64,000 nucleotides of DNA from Undaria pinnatifida (taxonomy: Eukaryota > Sar > Phaeophyceae > Laminariales > Alariaceae): NCBI GenBank assembly GCA_012845835.1, contig JABAKD010000002.1, positions 25,090,518 to 25,154,517 on the forward strand. Reading direction: 5' to 3'. Below are positions 37,166 to 49,344 of the stretch, in pieces (the first letter of the stretch is position 1; every line of letters begins with the position of its first letter). The notes under the pieces were generated by a model that saw only the letters and a list, made by a program, of their open reading frames with translations, was not told the origin of the DNA and made no database searches. The translations under genes and the position numbers were made by a program.

Positions 37166-37178
37166 ATGAGCGGTGGTA
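37152..37178 (+). other. Possible upstream ORF overlapping the photolyase-like start
   Basis: An ATG 14 bases before the proposed main start opens an eight-codon frame (MQGEDERW) that ends in TAA 13 bases inside the main frame. If transcription starts upstream it could lower translation of the main protein. Whether it is in the mRNA is unknown. Confidence 0.3.
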
Positions 37179-40100
37179 ACAACAGTGCAAGACGAAAGCG
37201 TGTACGCCTGTTCGGGCCTGATCCTCTTCCGAATGTCGTATTTTCCCTGGACACAAATCGCCAATCCCTTCCGTTGCACCTCTTGTCACAAAAGGCGCGA
37301 AATAGTCCTGCACTTGATCATGACAGCGGCAAAGCAGATGCAACACCCGGAGAGGACGTCGTGGTGCGGGTGACCAGTTCGGGTAATGCCTCGGCACAAC
37401 ACCCTTCAAGGCTAGCACTGGGAGTCCAACTCTGCTCAGAAGCTATGGCGGCATGGCCAGCTCGTGACGACAACCAACAGGAAACCGGTATTGCTGTGGA
37501 AGGCTCCGAAGGCACACCGCAGCGCTGCAACACCTTTGTTACTGCTGTCCGCCACCCTTCGAAGCCTTCGCCTGCGACTCCTGGGACACAACCCCTTCTT
37601 GCGTTTGGCCGTGCCCTTAGCAATGGCGTCAAGGACACATCATCGCCTTATAAAAGTCGCCTTCTACAGGGAGGCGATGATAATTTGCTGTCCTTAAAGT
37701 CGCCGTGCCCGAAGACGGCGCTGGAAGCAGCAGCACCAACAGCAGCAGTACCACAACATGGACGTGCTCCGGCAGCTTTGCATGGCCGTACCGCCAGATC
37801 TTCGCAGAAGGACAATCTAGAAACGGACGCAGTCAAGGAAGAAACAGCAACTGCGACGGGGGTACCGGCGGTGGCGGTGGCGGCGGTGATAGCACAAAAA
37901 CTTGGAGACTTCCCGCCGTTACACGCCCGGATTACTACTACGACCTCTCGTGCAGAATCAGCAGATGAGCCAGCCACAGCCCATCGCGCCGGAGGTTCCA
38001 AAGACGGCATGGAAACGGCGATTCCGGGCACTCCCTTCCCTGACGCCGCTGCAGAGAATGCCACGCTACCCCGCACGGATAACGCTGGACGTGCGCACAA
38101 AGTTGCCGATGCTGCTGGAGAAAAGGGATGCGCGGGAGAGACGGCTCCGTCACAACCAAGACAACCCGGGTCCGCAGCAGCTTCCATGGTGGCCTCTTTC
38201 TTGAAGCGTGGAAACCCGGTGCCAGTGCCGACACCAACACCAGCATCGCCGGTGGCAGGGTCGCCGACGCCGACGTCTAAAAACCCAGTAAGTGTGTCAA
38301 GCTCTTCCTTTGTTGCCAGGTCAACCTCCGCGCCCGCAACGCCGACGCCGACGCCTCTTGCGTCTCTTGTCACTGGTGTTCCTCCCGGGAGCGATGGAAA
38401 CGCACCTAGTATCGTGAGGGGTGCAGGGTCGGATGAGCGGCGGAGGTGGCGTTGTAACCCAGGCGCAAATGGAGCCGGAGGCTTACCGAATGCTAAAGGA
38501 GGGGTCGGGGGAGAGGGGGCGTGGGTGGTCTCGGAGAATGGTGTCCGGAGCCCACACCGAGTTGCAGGAGGCAGCCGCTTTTTCAACGATGAGTGGCCCC
38601 CCCGGCTAAAAGAGAGGCGCCGGGTGGTGCGCTTTCCTAAGCGGAACGAGCCGGTAAGACAAGCGAGGGGAGGGGGGGCATGTGGATGAGTCGCTTACTG
38701 CTGAAGTACGCTGGCTAGCAGAGTCGTTGCAACCACCATCGCAGCCCCTATGATAGCATTGTGTGATTTGTTAGGACAACCATGACTGCGTGCAGATACC
38801 TCGAATACAGTTTCCTGCCTTCCTGCATCGTCATCACAAGGCCTTAGCGCGCGACATTTGCGCTACCCTGCTACGCCCAAGGACAACACTTGCACCTTTC
38901 AAAAACAAAGAAAGGGCGGCAGAACGTCGTGCCTTGCGCTCTTCTCCCGACAAGCCCTGGAACAAAACACCCCATTCCCCAGCACCGGGTATTGAGGATC
39001 GAACGTCCACCCTACTCTCTCCTTGCGCGTCCTTACCCTCTCACCGGTCACCGTCTGCGAGTCAGGCGGGCACGCGTATCCTGTACTGGGTGCGCGGGAA
39101 CTACCGAGTTCACGACAACCTTGCTCTTTCGGCAGCTATGTGGCTCAGCACCAAGCTGCGAATGCCCTTGCAGGCGAGTGCGAGTGAGAGAGATAACCTG
39201 GGAATATGCTCATATAACCACTCTGGACGGAAATGTAATCGTTTGGCATTCGTGTTATTACGGGGGAATGTAGTCATCAGGACCAAATAAGGTTCGTAAA
39301 AAAAGGAGAATATATACGTTTTTGTGTATGTCGTGGGTTGCGATTACCATGTTCCTCCGTAATTATACCCCAACAGTCCGTATATATTATGTCCGGAATG
39401 ATGCACTGTTTGTAGACGTGTTCGTGTTGAGGACGTGGTGCTAACCGTGGCGAAAAAGGAGAATATATACGTTTTTGTGTATGTCGTGGGTTGCGATTAC
39501 CATGTTCCTCCGTAATTATACCCCAACAGTCCGTATATATTATGTCCGGAATGATGCACTGTTTGTAGACGTGTTCGTGTTGAGGACGTGGTGCTAACCG
39601 TGGCGGCGCGCGTGCACAGTCAGAGGCAGGACAGGGATTCGAACTATTGATTGAGTGGTCGCACGACGTCGGGACGCTGCTCTGGGAGGTGCGACCCCAG
39701 CGAAGAGACCCTTGGAACGATTCCCCAAGGAAGAACGTATCCTGTTGACAAAACCGTTTCCATGAACTTCTCCGGTCTCATTCCCTGAATGGAAGCTTTG
39801 TTGCAATGCAGCAGAGACTAGCACAGCATCGTTAATAGTGGTAGCTATTAATGGTGTTTTCTGACTGCAGGACATAGCTTGTGTCTTTGGGCTCGACCTG
39901 CGGCCAAGGTCGAGATTCCGAGACACGTCTAGTGACACGCCACTGTCTTGTGGCTTAATGTCATCCTTGCACCAACTTATAGAATACCCTTTAGTCTAGA
40001 AGAAAGCAGACATAACGGGTTTGATTCTGGTGCAGCCTTGCAACAACGAAACACGATATACGCCCTAGTATACATAAAGCTATGTTTCTACGTCCTGGTT

Positions 40101-43100
40101 GGGGTCGCCTCGCTTGCGCTTTGCTCTCGTCTCGCTCATCTACAGGCAGTGACTTTTGTAGATCCTGCGATTGGACGGTCCGCTCCTACTCGCCCTTTAT
40201 CTGCCGAGAGCGCACGGGGTGCGGATGAAGTGCACGGCGCGGAGCAGAGAATGCCGTTTCGTACGGCTGTGGAAGCGAGTGCGCTTTGCGAGATGGAGGA
40301 AGCTCTTCGGGTATGTGGGCGTCCCAAACCTTGAGATTGGAAGCGAATTGCATGAACGCGTTTTGGTTCTTTACTACGCTGCTCCGCCAAGCGCTATCGA
40401 TTGATAGAGGGTTGCTATACGCCGTACCGGTCGGCTGTGCATTAAAGAAGAGGTGGACCCTCACGTTGTCGTGTCCACTTTTACGTTCGGCTTCCTTCCA
40501 AGCTCTAAAATGTGATAATAACAAAGCGCTCGACTCCCGCAATGTGCTCTACGTTGGTCAACCAGGTGCTAAATATACCCTTGGTGGCGGTCGCTTGTGC
40601 TACAATCGAAGTACCCGCCGCTCTCGCCCACTGGTGCAGTCACCGCCGCGGTCGCAGGGGTGAAAAGGCGTCCAGTGGTTCCCCGGCCGCTTCACCAACA
40701 TCTGCTGCTGCGGCGGCGGCACCAGCATCGACGGGGTCATCAATTGAAGAAGGCGTCCACGTCGCTATCGCAGACGAATTGTATCACCCACAGCAGCTAT
40801 TGACGATGGAAAGGGTGAAAGAAGCCCTCCGCGGAGTTGCTTTGTACACTGTAGACAGCTCTTGCGTTTGTCCGGTGAATACGTACCGCGGTGGACGGGC
40901 AACGGTGGCACGCCAGGTGGCTACGGCGGCGGCAGCTACTGAACCGAGCGAGTTTTCGTCCCGGGAGGACTTTCGGCAGGCCCAGGTATCGTATTTTCAT
41001 ATTATAGCGTTGTTTCACAAATTCACGGCGCACTTCCTGCTGGTTGACGAATTTCCGAAACACGATCAGGCTGGCGTAGAAGAAAGGCGAATTTCGTGCT
41101 TCATAGGTCACGTTGGTCGCCTGTTGGGGAGAGCAGGGTACGAGTACCTGTTTTTTAGCTTGTTGGATGCATTTTCTCCACATGCGCGAGAAACTAAGAA
41201 AGGAGGCGAGGAGGATAGAAGGCAGAACAGCGGCAGTGTTGAGGCCTGTGTCCGTAACGCCTGCCGAAGTTACGTTTTTTGAAAGAAAACGATGGCCCGC
41301 ATGCGGAACGACCATGCTCTAGAGGATAGAGTGTGCAGACGCGGGGGTAATGGGACATATATGACGTGCCAACAACTCCTGCGCGATTAACCTTCTCGAA
41401 GGAACGCTTCTGGCGACTGGCAGCACTGGGAGGCTTGGTCGTCGCAACCCGATAGGAAGATCATTATTTGAACCCTCACTACATATGACGTCGCCATCAT
41501 GGGCGATGTTACAAGTCGGCCAGGAATTTTTCACTAATGGAAATCTTCCTTTAGAAAGTTTTGACCAATAGAAAACAACGGGCAGTAAAATCTTCTCGGG
41601 TGCAAAGGTCTCATTTGCAGCACTAATAGTGGAATGCGAGCAGGCGAATCGTCCTTCGCTCGCGTTGGCGCCCGTTCGCGCAGATGAACCGACAATTTAT
41701 TTAATAATATATCTCCGCTGTCTTGTTGCCAGGCGGAGCTGCTGCCGACCGCGCGCACCGAGTTGATGCCTCGACCGCGCCTACCGTTGGAGGCGCAACT
41801 GCAAGCCTCGGTGTTAGCCGACAAGGAAAGGTACGTGCCCAGTCTTGTCGCGGAATCGCCTCGCACGACTCATTGTAACCTCCCCATCAAAACCGTATGA
41901 ACCCGTTTCGTAAAAAAGTCTGTCACAAGAAGAGTATGACTGTACGCCTTATTTGGAGAGACATCAGCCATGTTGCTGGGGGCAGTGTGCATGTTCAGCG
42001 TGCGCCGTGCATTTTGAGTTCACTACTGTTCTTTGTATAGTATGCGTGTTCCTGTCGTTGCAGACCGTGTAGTTGCTGCCCACTTGACCTTTGTAGAACA
42101 GCAACGGTAATTCCACCTCTTTAATTCCGAGTAATTTGTCCCCACAAACGTGGGTGCAGTTCTAAAGGGGTTGACCCGTTGCGCCCCGGTTTTGTGCTGC
42201 TCTTGTTCCTGGACGCCTTTGGTCGCTAAGAACCTTTCTTCCTGGAGAGTTTGAAAAAGGTGTCAGACCGGCAACTTCTTCTATGGTCGTGGTTGACTGG
42301 GGTGCACTCCGAGAGGTGTCGACACGCCGCTTTCCAGGATTTGGAAAACCCATAGACCGGGACGTGGCGTCTTCGACGAAAGTAAGCACTGCACATGGTA
42401 CGTGCCCGTCGTAAATCAGGTAGTTCAACCATTTAGGACTGCAATCCCGTTTCGGGGACAAATCGCTTGGGAGCGTAATTACATGTTTCTGCACATCGCA
42501 GTAGTGAAGGGGTTAACGCGCAAATTGTGCCGCGCGGGATGTTCTTGGGATAGTCGTGAAATAACCCTAGGTCAAAATCTCATTTGATCGTGTGATACTC
42601 AAATGTACTCATGAAACGACGTAAAAACTTACTCACACATTGCCTTGAAACACTAACGGTGCAGGACTTGCTTGCCATTTTTGGTGGCGGGGAGCGCGTT
42701 GGAGAGGCGGCGCTGCGGCAAACGTTGGGCATGGCAACCGCCACGCCATCCGACCGACCGGGGGCTGCAAAATCTGTCCCCGGTAGCAGGAGCGACGAGA
42801 GAGCGCCCGAGGTAATCATGGCCTCGCTCCTCATTTTTTTTTCCTTCTGACTTTAGAATATCTCCCACAACCGCAGAGATGTAACGGAAACACTCCACTT
42901 GGTGGGAGGCTGTTCCGTCTGCAAGCCCCGCTTGGCTCGGTGATTTACCGCCGCCACGGTAATTTTTCTTCCGTCTCCCGTGAATCCATCCTTTCTCTGG
43001 CCCACACAATGTGCAAGAGTGCAATCTTGACAAGAAAATGGGGAAAAAATGCGGCATTGCGTAGGCTAGCGCTTTGTCGTTTTGATTTCATAATAGACAT

Positions 43101-44363
43101 GCATCTATTTGTGTACCTGTGACCGCAACAACGACGAGTGTGCCCCTCTCCTTCCCTCTCGAATATCATTGCAGCGAACGTACGCCCAGCTGGAGAGCGA
43201 AGTATTGGGGCTGGGGTTCGGGGGCTCTCTGCTCCATTTGCTTCGCCTGGGCTCTGTATCGTGCCTCTACATAGTTCAGGTGAGCGTGCTCGAGTTCTTG
43301 TCAGCGTTCGTTGTTTTGTGTCGGTGGAGACGCCGACTGATAACTTCGACGTATGATATCAGCGGTGGCTTCATTTCGTTTTCATTACGCTGCAGGGCGC
43401 GCCCAACGGTTTTCTGCCGTTTCCCGCGTGCTCCCGATCAGCTGTTGCTAATGCAGCGTCGGATACTGCTGCGGCCGGTACATACACACTTGCGTATATC
43501 TAAAGTAGCCCGAGGTAGAGCTCGGCTCACTCGACTCGGCTCTTTCGGGAATACCGACCTTTCTCTTATCCGAGGTTTTTAAATGGCAATGGCCTTCTGA
43601 ACAGCGAAGATGAGACATGTCCTATATCCCCCCCCCGACTTAACCCCTTTGGGGCCCAGATACAGCGACAACCAAATGAACGATGTGGTCATTTGAGCGC
43701 GCCATACAAGCAGTTTAATGCAGCGCGCGGGTCGTGCAGCTCGTTGATTGTCGGGTACTCCGTCTTTAGTACCCTTCCTCAGCAGCACGGGTTGCTAGGT
43801 AGTGCCGACGATGTTGTCGCTACTTTGTCTTCACGCTTTTCCCCTTTTGACTCCCGAAGGGGTCAACCGTTCTGGAACCCAGAGACAGCGACCGACAATG
43901 TGACAATTGTTTCGAGTCTTATCCGCCGCCTATGAGTAGTGTGAGCGCCCAGCTTTTCCGGGCAAGATCGCGCTGCGCCAATGCTGTACTATACCTCTCC
44001 CTGCGCATCTTAGGTCGGACACCAACTGTGTAAACCCCCAACCAAGCAGTAGGAGATGGTTTTTCCTCGTTTTCTCCCTCTGTGGTGCCAAAGGGGTTAC
44101 GCTGATCCTTCATTATCGTCGTTTTTTTACAACAGCAGTCGACGCGGGACCTTGTGGAAGCAGTCTTGTGGCGCGAGTATGCTCTTCTAAGGTCGTTCTC
44201 GTTCTACCAGTCGAAGAGGCGCCGACGTTCCGCTGTCACCCCCACCTCCACGCACGGAGGTTCTCTTGCTGCTCAACACGTGTGGAGGGCGACGGATTGG
44301 AATGCGTTTGTTCCTGCATGGGTGTGGGAGGAGCTCAGGCGGGGACAGCGAGACACGAGACAG
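37166..44363 (+). CDS. Divergent photolyase/cryptochrome-family protein, 3' end unresolved
   Basis: Nine exons join in phase: 37166-38653, 38796-39173, 40146-40310, 40566-40985, 41733-41830, 42267-42381, 42665-42811, 43175-43279 and 44139-44363, giving 1047 residues so far. Residues 1 to about 585 are low-complexity (Ala, Pro, Thr, Ser), as in a disordered extension. From about 589, RILYWVRGNYRVHDNLALSA is the opening strand and loop of the photolyase alpha/beta domain. VALYTVDSSCVCPVNTYRGG follows at about 775. Later pieces match the family's 'IDRxV', 'GGExxA', 'LRLGSVS' and 'LWREYALL' positions, and the last exon's FVPAWVWEELRRGQRDTR resembles the branch of plant and algal photolyase-like flavoproteins. 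The second intron uses a GC donor. The FAD-pocket region that should follow was not found with confidence. A possible piece lies at 45941 and another exon at 47207. Whether it repairs DNA, senses light or does neither cannot be told. Confidence 0.8.
39300..39605 (+). repeat. Exact tandem duplication, period 153
   Basis: Two copies, 39300-39452 and 39453-39605, appear identical base for base, each running from an A run with GGAGAATATATACG to GTGCTAACCGTGGCG. The duplication lies in intron 2 of the photolyase-like gene. Identity suggests a recent event, or an assembly artefact. Confidence 0.93.
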
Positions 44364-44399
44364 GTTTGATAAAGAGATGGGGCAAACAGCGAATATCAT

Positions 44400-44935
44400 G
44401 TATACATCGGTGAGAGTGGATGGACGTTGAGCTCGTCTTCGACAACACAACCGAATGGGTTGATCATGGCTGCTTTCAATTTTTGACGAGAGCTCATGTG
44501 TCAAGATTCAACGGTAAAATGATATGCTGATTACCAGGTAAAATTTAGCAACGCAAACGCATGGGTTGAGCATGGCTACTTAGCGTGAAGTCATGTTTGA
44601 AAACCCAACGGTAAACCGGATGCTGGATATTTATTTTCGCTGTCGAATTTGCTTCAGTCGCTGAAGGTGTAAAGTGAACCCCGGTGCGATGTCTTTGCCC
44701 GTGTATCCAGGCTGTTCCAGCTTCCAGCAATATCGCGATACACAGTATAGGTAACACCTTGTTTTGTCCATCCTGTTGTTGTCTTAATCAAATCAGCTCC
44801 AGCATGACAGTCCTGGAGATATTAGGTCGGGCGTGGTACATATGATACGTACCACTTTGTTTTGTCCGCCGTATTGTTTCAATTAAGCAGCACCAACACA
44901 GTCCTGGAGAAATTAGGTCGGCCGGGTCAACACTG
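44400..44935 (+). repeat. Two pairs of diverged direct repeats
   Basis: Pair one shares ATGGGTTGATCATGGCT or ATGGGTTGAGCATGGCT at 44454 and 44560. Pair two shares CTTGTTTTGTCC, CAGTCCTGGAGA and ATTAGGTCGG at 44758 and 44850. Both lie just after the last confident photolyase-like exon and may have disturbed its 3' end. Confidence 0.65.
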
Positions 44936-45940
44936 CCGTCTAGCGTGCATGATGGACTCTTCTCGGCCATTCAGGTAAATTCTGCGCCCGGCCAGAAATG
45001 TATTTGCTTGACATTGCTTTTTTTAGTGTCGTTGCTTCGCAAAGTCATTTTCTCGAAACACGAACAGAACACGATCTGCGTGACATGGACCGCACTGATC
45101 AGTGGCTTAGAAAACATATATAGATCGTACGTATCGTATAGATCAGCGGGTGGAAACGTGTCCAAACCAAACATTTCGCACCACGTCAAGAGTACAAAGT
45201 GCTTGCGAACCCGGGCATGCTCACACAAACATGAGCACACCCTGCATAACTTCTGCGAAAAAAGCGGCTGATTTGTGTAGAATGCCACATCTCAGAACGA
45301 TCGCCACCCGGGGCCTCGTGCCTAGCTCTCCTTCCGCACCCCCTTTGCGAAGCAATGCACTGCTGTGGGGTTGCGTTTTAATTAGCACGTGGTGTTGAGA
45401 ATAATCGCCGAACAGGGATGCAGATGAGCTCTGGACCCCTGCTTGGCGAGTACCCTCGGTACCACTTGCTTGTTGAACGCAGCCCCGCAACGCATTCGTT
45501 GGCGAGAGGAATAAGGAAGGATAACTAAACACGAGGCTCCGGGTAGCGTCATTGTGAGACGTGGGATAAAAACAATATAGAAAATTCAGGTTCTGTAGGG
45601 CATCCCCGTGGAACATTGTACAGATGATGAAAATCCGTGAAAGTCTTCTGTGTCACCTGGTCAGTTATCTGATCGGTCGGTCGTGCGGAACATTACAACT
45701 GCCTCTGTTTTTTTGCGATTCCTGGCGCACATTTGAGGCTGAGAGTTCGTCGGCGTCAGTTGACAGGAGGTTCTTCCCACATATTTGGTATGCGCGAATC
45801 CCAGCACGTATTTCCCGTTCGCCGATTCCTCCTACCTCCCCTCCTCCTGCTGTTGACCCCTTTTAAGTACCTTTTTATCGCCCTCACGGCTTTCGACTGT
45901 TGGCTTGTTTACGGTGTGTACCTTTTCATCGTTCCTGCAG

Positions 45941-46035
45941 CGAATAGCACGGCGCGCTTTCACGGCTATAGGCCATGAGTGGTGCCTGCGCATCTTCTGC
46001 ACAACCTTACTTTGCCGATTGGAAACACGTTGTAA
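45941..46035 (+). CDS. Weak candidate exon of the photolyase-like gene
   Basis: A good acceptor (CTTTTCATCGTTCCTGCAG) opens a phase-0 reading AIGHEWCLRIFCTTLL. This loosely resembles the family's Gly-(Trp)-x-His-x-x-Arg-Met helix in the FAD pocket. The upstream part of that helix region was not found, and key Asn and Arg positions do not line up cleanly. It is offered only as a lead. Confidence 0.2.
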
Positions 46036-46859
46036 ACCTCGATGATTGATTCGGTAGGCTCGCTTGGCGACCGGCGGCCGCCTTCATCCGACGCTGACAC
46101 CGTACTGGGCGAGGGCTGTGGTAAAGATGATGCTCATTCCATCTCAGGTGAGCTAGTTTTATTGCGCAGTGTGTACTTCACAGCGCGACCTCGTACGAGA
46201 TACCCAATTTTATTGGAGGTTTCTTGTTGGTTGTATCTTGTTGGTTATGTATAGCCAACATTTCGATGCCGATTTGATGGAAGGTGTCGATATCAATATA
46301 ATTGAAGGTGTCGCCCTTGCGCGCACGGCCAGTGTAGCTATATATGTCGATGTCGACCTCAACATCGAAGGAAGGAGCCTCTGGGACAGAGGAAGTTTCT
46401 GGAGGGAATGCAGTCAAAATTCTGTCTTTTAGCGTCCGGGACCTGGGCTACACACGGGTTCACTACTGACGTGTTGGCATGCATGCTCTTGCTCTAAGCG
46501 CAATGTATACGAGTTTCCACCCAGGGTTGAAAAGTAAGGACCCTTGGGGTATCGATATGACTATCGAAACTGCCCTTACATGTCCGTCCACGGTGGTATC
46601 GGGTGACGGACATAGGGACCGGGAACGTTACCGACTATGGCGCATACAATATCGCTGTCTTTTTGCTACCTACAGCAAGTGTACTTCCGAGAGTCCACGT
46701 ATCCAGCTGTAGAGCAGCGATGCTAGCCCCGGGCTTCGTCGGAGTTCAGGGGTATAGGTGTGGCTTTCCGCTTGTCATGGTTGCGAAATATGGTTTATTG
46801 GAAATAACCGGTTACCTACACTTACAGCTGAACTCAACAAGAGCGTGGGGTGCTGCACA

Positions 46860-46990
46860 CTCGGCCAGGAAGCACACTTACTGTAGGTAGTAAGAGACAG
46901 TGGTATTGTATGCGCCAAAAGCCGGTGACGCTCTCAGCCTCTGTGTCGGTTACATGTTACGGTGCGAGTGGCAGTATGCATGCCTGAACA
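46860..46990 (+). repeat. Dispersed repeat family T, partial copy 2
   Basis: Shares ATATTGTATGCG/GTATTGTATGCG, AGCCGGTGACGCTC and TTACATGTTA with the middle of the copy at 62515-62775. Confidence 0.55.
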
Positions 46991-47206
46991 TTAGTAGTAG
47001 ATTCCTCAGGACGGCGCCAGACGCCCGCTGGCGTCGCCTTTTCGCGTTCGCTTCTCCTCCAAACGGAGCCCTCACTTGTATTTGCATAGCCAACCAAGGC
47101 CCATGCTAGGTACTTTTTCGTCTCTCCACCTTTTCTTTGGGCACAGCTATCCTTGCCTTCTTTGCACCAAAATCTGCAATTCATCCCCCTCGACACCACT
47201 ATTAGG

Positions 47207-47772
47207 CGATCTCCCTGATTGTGGACCTGGTGGAAGAGCTGTGTATTGGCGCGTCGCACGCTGGTGACATCGTTCCTGATCTACTCGCTTGCGCGTTCGA
47301 TGCATTCAAGGACGCTCCTGATTTGGTCACGCTCAAGGACATTCCTGATACGCTCACATTCAAGGACGCTCCTGGTTCGGCGCATTTCAAGGATACTCTT
47401 GGTTCGGGCGCTTTTAAGGACATCCCTGATTGGGGCACATCCAAGGACATTTCTGTTTTGGATACCACCCGTTCTAGAACGGGTACCGCTGGCTTCGTTG
47501 CCGCTGGATCTGCCACCGGTGGCACGGATAACGCCTCCGCTAACACACCACGAGGTGACCGAGCACAGGTGCGAAAGATACCTGTGTTTGGGCGTCTGAC
47601 TGACACGCCCTTGGCGTCTGTGGAGGGCTTGCAGTCGGCCTTTGGAGGAGTGGACGCGCTGACGAGGATCCTGTTGCCCGAGTTACAACCTGTGTCTCCT
47701 ACCGCGGGCAGTGGAAAACACCACACCGTACGAGATAATTCTGCGGGCGAACAAAAACGTCGGGCGAGATAA
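47207..47772 (+). CDS. Exon with a 12-residue tandem repeat, unassigned
   Basis: A TAG acceptor at 47205-47206 is followed by 188 open codons ending at TAA. The start reads AISLIVDLVEELCIGASH. Then come six repeats of about 36 bases (47300-47455) built on Phe-Lys-Asp-Ala/Ile-Pro. A Ser/Thr/Gly-rich C-terminus ends in a basic QKRRAR. It enters in phase 0, which fits the phase-0 end of the photolyase-like exon 9, so it may be the last exon of that gene. It may also be a separate gene. The reverse strand of the same stretch is also open for 174 codons with its own repeat, but it has no comparable acceptor. No function is recognised. Confidence 0.45.
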
Positions 47773-48174
47773 TGTACTTCGCGATTTTATGCTATGAAGA
47801 CGCATACTTGGCGCGATTGGATTGTGTGGAATCCTTGGATTGTTTCTGGTGCTCAATTTGGTTTTTTTCCAAGTGCCGCAAATCAGAGGTAGAGGTGTAG
47901 ACTCACGCTTGGGTCGTGCGGAACTCCCTCGATTTGTTTCTGAGGGCGCTGAAATTGTTTCGGTGTGTTTTTTAAACTACCACAAATCAGGGGTAATAGT
48001 TGTAGACTACTGTATGCTTAGAATCTACTGACTAGTACATTACTTTCTAGAGCGAGGTGTTGAAGGTCGGTGGCGTTTGGTGGGCCGGAGGAGATACATA
48101 CTGCCATTGCATGTGAGCCATTTGTGCTTTATTTTGCGAACATGACTTGAAAGTCGCGTGCTATACGAAGGCAG

Positions 48175-48710
48175 TCGGGGACAAGTACCGAAAATGTCTG
48201 GAAAATGACTGCGGTGCAACAATGAAATTTGATTGCGCATGTAGCTGGGTATTAAGCTAGAAAAATGTCAACAATGTAAAACGTACGAAAATCTCACCGC
48301 AGGCGAAACCCTGAACGAACGACACCTCCGCGAGTGAAGCCGGGATTCGCTGTTGAAATTATGGTGACCAGGGGCCGCGGGGCGCTCACATCTCATAATG
48401 AAATGATGAGGTGATACCTAAGTCGACACATCGGCCTTAATTATGGCGAATTCCGAGCCGTACCCGCGCGTCAAGCCGAGGTTCACCATTGAGATATTGA
48501 CGGCAATGGATCGCGGGGTGCTCACAACCCCCCATTTGAAAACGATTTGGTAAGACCAAAGTCGATGCGTCGGCCTCGATTGCATCTAATATTATACCTA
48601 GCCGTATTGACGCAACCTGAGTTGCTCCTCCGTTGACTCTGTTCCGGTGCCCAATCAATGCCGGCCTTGCTTGGTAGAGTTTAGCTCCAGGAGCGTAGTG
48701 TTTGCCATAG
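48175..48710 (+). repeat. Diverged duplication, block 1
   Basis: Shares in order AATGTCTGGAAA, TCTCACCGC, CGCGGGGTGCTCAC, AGACCAAAGTCGATGCGTCG, GCTCCTCCGTTG and GTCGGCCTTGCTT-like words with 49345-49830. The two blocks lie about 1.15 kb apart in direct orientation with many small gaps. Confidence 0.65.
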
Positions 48711-49344
48711 GAGCATGGAGTAGACGACCCAGAGATTGTCCAAAGAACCCACCGAGAGCTGCACTTCTGTGATGCCCACGATGGGGATTTGCCAAATTGT
48801 GGGCATGCGTGAAATCGTGTTCTCGCTGTGGTCACAGGACAGGCTCCAGTCACTCTGGAGTGGAAGATACCCAAGGGCAAACACAAATCAAATCAACAGT
48901 AGTGATATACGTACCTGGTACATCATACGAAGCTGATGCAGTTGTACACCCGCCACAAAAAAATAAAATCAGCGTTCGTACGTATCAGGCCAATGTTGGT
49001 GCATACGTTCAAGACTCGCAGCTGAAACCGATTACACCGCATGCCGCCAAGGAAATAAAAAGAAAAGTATACACAAATCCGAGGAGAAAAAAAAAAGGAA
49101 GACATGAAACGAGAAACAGAAAGCGAAGCAAGGGAAATAATACGTAACAAGTTACGTACAGTAGGCTCGCCAGAAGGGAGGGGGTGAAAAATGTCACCCA
49201 GTCAACCAGCCAGCGCTAACACTCATGCGAACGACAGATCCGAGGTAATCGAAAAAAGGAAGAATATTAAATAAGGCAAGGGAAGGGAAGCCAGGAAAAG
49301 CACCTATTAGCAATGATAGCAGATCCTACCGTGTGCATTAGGCT

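Noticed and set aside
37648-38586. Minus-strand frame of 312 codons opposite the first photolyase-like exon
   Set aside because: It is the complement of a GC-rich, low-complexity coding exon with Pro/Ala/Thr bias, has no domain, and has no splice partners that improve it.
47202-47726. Minus-strand 174-codon repeat frame
   Set aside because: It overlaps the plus-strand exon, which has a good acceptor and ends cleanly. The minus frame has neither a supporting splice site nor a family match.
49009-49197. Phe/Leu-rich minus-strand frame resembling a membrane protein
   Set aside because: It is the complement of an A-rich tract; there is no other evidence of coding.
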